In this document: one piece after another, positions 6,470-8,448 of the stretch | Layout of the letters: each line of letters begins with the position of its first letter | Position numbering within the stretch: the first letter of the stretch is position 1 | NCBI GenBank assembly: GCA_016934605.1 | Contig: JAFGSO010000393.1 | Coordinates: forward strand, 1-8,448 | DNA length: 8,448 nt | Direction: 5' to 3' | Origin: Calditrichota bacterium | GTDB lineage: Bacteria > Calditrichota > Calditrichia > RBG-13-44-9 | The notes under the pieces: generated by a model | What the model saw: only the letters and a program-made list of their open reading frames with translations | The model's database searches: none | What the model was told of the DNA's origin: nothing | Program-made: the position numbers and the translations under genes

Positions 6470-7249
6470 TTGAAGATAATTGATAAAGAAATGCCCTTCC
6501 TGGAACACCTGGAAGAGTTCCGCAACAGAATAATTAAAGCAATTATTGGAGTGGTCATTGGAGCGATTATTTGTCTGGTTTTTTCAAAACCGTTATTGAA
6601 TGTACTGTTATGGCCAACGACCCAGATTAATCTTCCCATTGAAATTCAGGTACTTAAAGTACAGGGAATGTTCGTGGTGACGCTGGAAATTGCGTTTTTT
6701 GGCGGCATCATTCTTAGCCTCCCGTTCATCTTATATCAGATGTGGATGTTTGTGGCACCGGGTCTCTATATCCACGAACGGAAATACGTTCCCAGAATCA
6801 TAACTTCAGCTACCATACTTTTTCTGGCTGGTGTCGCTTTCGCTTATTTTGTCATTTTTCCGTTCGCCCTGAGATTTTTTCTGGGATTAGCCCCGGAGGC
6901 GATCAAAACGAATATAGCAATCGATTTTTACATCAGTTTTCTCATCCGCCTACTAATAGTATTCGGAATTGTTTTTCAACTTCCGATCATGAGTTATTTT
7001 CTGAGCCGCCTGGGAATCTTGAGTCCGGCATTTATGAGAAAATATCGTAAGCACTCTATTGTGGTTATTTTCGTTCTGGCAGCTCTGTTTACGCCACCCG
7101 ATCCCTTAACCCAGGTACTCCTGGCAATCCCGCTGGTATTGCTTTATGAATTATCTATTTTTATTTCGGTGGCTGTCTATAAAGGCAAAGCCGCACGAAA
7201 GCTGGAAGAGATCGAGAGAAAGAAAAAAGGTAAAAAAGAAACCGACTGA
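6470..7249 (+). CDS. tatC: Sec-independent protein translocase subunit TatC
   Basis: TatC is the multi-spanning receptor of the twin-arginine pathway, which exports folded proteins and binds the twin-arginine signal. From the TTG at 6470 it has 259 residues, the family's usual size. Alternative starts are TTG 6446 and ATG 6491. The cytoplasmic N-terminal signature MPFLEHLEEFRNR (8-20) and the first-cytoplasmic-loop motif MFVAPGLYIHERKY (93-106) are the known signal-peptide contact regions, with Glu103 corresponding to the key glutamate of E. coli TatC. Six hydrophobic segments follow the family pattern, and FTPPDPLTQVLLAIPL (207-222) is also conserved. The position of the E. coli intramembrane Glu170 is Gln170 here, a change I believe also occurs in other TatC proteins. 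The C terminus is lysine-rich and soluble. No tatA or tatB is nearby. Confidence 0.95.
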   Translation: MKIIDKEMPFLEHLEEFRNRIIKAIIGVVIGAIICLVFSKPLLNVLLWPTTQINLPIEIQVLKVQGMFVVTLEIAFFGGIILSLPFILYQMWMFVAPGLYIHERKYVPRIITSATILFLAGVAFAYFVIFPFALRFFLGLAPEAIKTNIAIDFYISFLIRLLIVFGIVFQLPIMSYFLSRLGILSPAFMRKYRKHSIVVIFVLAALFTPPDPLTQVLLAIPLVLLYELSIFISVAVYKGKAARKLEEIERKKKGKKETD

Positions 7250-7281
7250 AAACCAAAAAATCAGAAAATTCCGGAAAAACA

Positions 7282-8259
7282 ATGGCAATCGCAGCCAAGT
7301 CTATTTTCAAACCTTTTAAAACAGACCTTGATACTTTTCAGGACTATTTTAAGAACTCTATGACATCCAACCTGAGAATTGTGGATGAAGTGGCGAAATA
7401 CCTGGTTCGGCATAAGGGAAAACAGCTCAGGCCCATGCTGGTTGTTTTATCCGCCCGAACGGTTTCGGAGCCCACCCCCGGCAGCTACAGGGCAGCTGTA
7501 GTTGTAGAGTTGTTACATACCGCCACATTGATACATGATGATGTGGTGGATGAAGCGGAACTGAGGAGGGGCTTCCCCACAATAAATAAAATTTGGAAGA
7601 ATAAGATTTCCATTTTAATGGGAGATTATCTTCTGGCCAAGTCACTGATTATTGCCACTGAAATCGGGAATCTTGAGCTGATGAATATTATTGCGAATGT
7701 AGCAAAAAGTATGAGCAAGGGAGAGCTTTTACAGATTCATAAAGCCCGCAAGCTCAATATTAATGAAGAAGAATACTTCCAGCTTATTCAGGACAAAACC
7801 GCTTCCCTAATTTCGGCATGTTGCGAGATCGGCGCAATGACCGCCAACGCCACACCCGAACAACGATACAGTATGAAAAAATATGGGCAATATCTGGGAA
7901 TAGCATTTCAGATCAAAGATGACCTGCTGGATTATCAGAGTAATTCGGGGATTCTGGGCAAACCGACCGGTCACGATCTAAAAGACAAAAAAATTACTCT
8001 TCCCCTGCTGTATGCCTTTCAGGAATCAGATACCGGAGAAAGAAAACGGATTATCCGTATGATGAAAAACGGTGTAAGGCGCAGACAAATTGATCATATT
8101 ATAGATTTTATTATCGGCCGGGATGGAATTCGTAAGGCAGAGGAAAAAGCGGACCATTATAAAAACCTTGCCGTTTCGGAACTGAGAAAGCTCCCGGAGA
8201 GTGAATCCCGGCAGGCGCTAATGGACCTGGCAGAATTTGTTGTAAACCGCACAAAATAG
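7282..8259 (+). CDS. Polyprenyl diphosphate synthase (long-chain trans-isoprenyl)
   Basis: This 325-residue enzyme of the polyprenyl synthetase family condenses isopentenyl diphosphate units onto an allylic diphosphate to build a linear isoprenoid in the cytoplasm. The substrate-binding KGKQLRP is at 45-51. The first aspartate-rich motif is DDVVD at 86-90 and the second is DDLLD at 213-217, inside GIAFQIKDDLLDY. GDYLLAKS (114-121), KTASL (172-176) and GKPTGHDLKDKK (226-237) complete the active-site set. The fifth residue before the first motif is Ala81, a small residue, which favours a long product such as a hepta- to nonaprenyl chain for menaquinone. The exact chain length cannot be read from sequence. 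The ATG at 7282 has GGAA five bases upstream. It follows tatC by 32 nt, so co-transcription is likely. Confidence 0.92.
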   Translation: MAIAAKSIFKPFKTDLDTFQDYFKNSMTSNLRIVDEVAKYLVRHKGKQLRPMLVVLSARTVSEPTPGSYRAAVVVELLHTATLIHDDVVDEAELRRGFPTINKIWKNKISILMGDYLLAKSLIIATEIGNLELMNIIANVAKSMSKGELLQIHKARKLNINEEEYFQLIQDKTASLISACCEIGAMTANATPEQRYSMKKYGQYLGIAFQIKDDLLDYQSNSGILGKPTGHDLKDKKITLPLLYAFQESDTGERKRIIRMMKNGVRRRQIDHIIDFIIGRDGIRKAEEKADHYKNLAVSELRKLPESESRQALMDLAEFVVNRTK

Positions 8260-8321
8260 GACATATCTCCGTTATCATCTGCGTCTTTTCTTTACTGACA
8301 GAATGGCACCCGGGTTCTTTA

Positions 8322-8353
8322 TAAAACCTTTTTAACCTCCAAAAGTGGTTTTA
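8322..8353. other. Hairpin just before the glycosyltransferase start
   Basis: TAAAACC (8322-8328) pairs with GGTTTTA (8347-8353), and the next four bases TTTT (8329-8332) can pair with AAAA (8341-8344) across a 2-nt bulge. The structure ends 3 nt before the probable TTG start at 8357 and buries the AGTGG that could serve as its ribosome binding site. No T-run follows, so it is not a standard terminator. Confidence 0.35.
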
Positions 8354-8356
8354 AAA

Positions 8357-8448
8357 TTGAATAAAACCATTCGAAAAATTTTGGTCATCCGCTTCTCGTC
8401 ACTAGGAGACGTGATCCTGGTGACCCCGCTTCTGCGACAGCTTCGTAA
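8357..8448 (+). CDS. Glycosyltransferase family 9 (heptosyltransferase-like), 5' end only
   Basis: Only the first 30 codons are present before the window ends; the frame is open to the edge. The visible residues include KILVIRFSSLGDVIL followed by TPLLRQLR. This is the hallmark N-terminal beta-strand and SLGD loop of ADP-heptose:LPS heptosyltransferases (GT9), which act at the cytoplasmic face of the inner membrane in lipopolysaccharide core synthesis. The probable start is a TTG at 8357. A GTG at 8345 is in frame, and an in-frame stop lies at 8333-8335. The ribosome binding site is weak (AGTGG at 8344-8348). The precise sugar specificity cannot be judged from this fragment. Confidence 0.8.
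   Translation, partial: MNKTIRKILVIRFSSLGDVILVTPLLRQLR

Overview
This window is a conventional stretch of a Gram-negative bacterial chromosome built around an Rnf (ferredoxin:NAD+ oxidoreductase) operon. I did not find a convincing undescribed system. The points worth following are the absence of rnfB from the cluster, an inverted-repeat array upstream of rnfC, two insertions in RnfA, and several palindromic elements in the non-coding left end.

Organism: base composition is moderate to slightly AT-rich. The Rnf complex suggests an anaerobic or facultative metabolism. The truncated glycosyltransferase family 9 (heptosyltransferase-like) gene at the right edge suggests an outer membrane with lipopolysaccharide. 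Clear Shine-Dalgarno sequences precede most genes, which argues against typical Bacteroidetes. An uncultured lineage of the wider FCB group or a delta-proteobacterium-like organism would fit, but this placement is an impression, not a result.

Layout: positions 1-769 hold no supportable gene. They contain hairpin-forming repeats (235-254, 381-419, 562-627) and a 13-bp direct repeat. Next is a minus-strand YitT-family membrane protein gene (770-1624). A 352-bp divergent intergenic region (1625-1976) carries a 17-bp palindrome with a third half-site, and a sigma70-like promoter facing the operon. The operon rnfC-rnfD-rnfG-rnfE-rnfA follows on the plus strand (1977-6352). Gene spacing is tight: a 4-nt overlap D/G, 2 nt G/E and 11 nt E/A, with a looser 65 nt C/D. 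It ends at a rho-independent terminator (6418-6443). Downstream are tatC (TTG start, 6470-7249), a long-chain polyprenyl diphosphate synthase gene (7282-8259), and the first 30 codons of the glycosyltransferase gene (8357 to the edge).

How the genes fit together: RnfC, D, G, E and A are five of the six subunits of the membrane complex that couples electron flow between ferredoxin and NAD to ion transport. RnfB, the iron-sulfur subunit expected to exchange electrons with ferredoxin, is not next to rnfC or rnfA and must be encoded elsewhere if the complex is complete. TatC is the receptor core of the twin-arginine export system, and the prenyl synthase probably makes the isoprenoid side chain of a quinone or an undecaprenyl-type carrier. 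Both are housekeeping envelope functions that need not be linked to Rnf.
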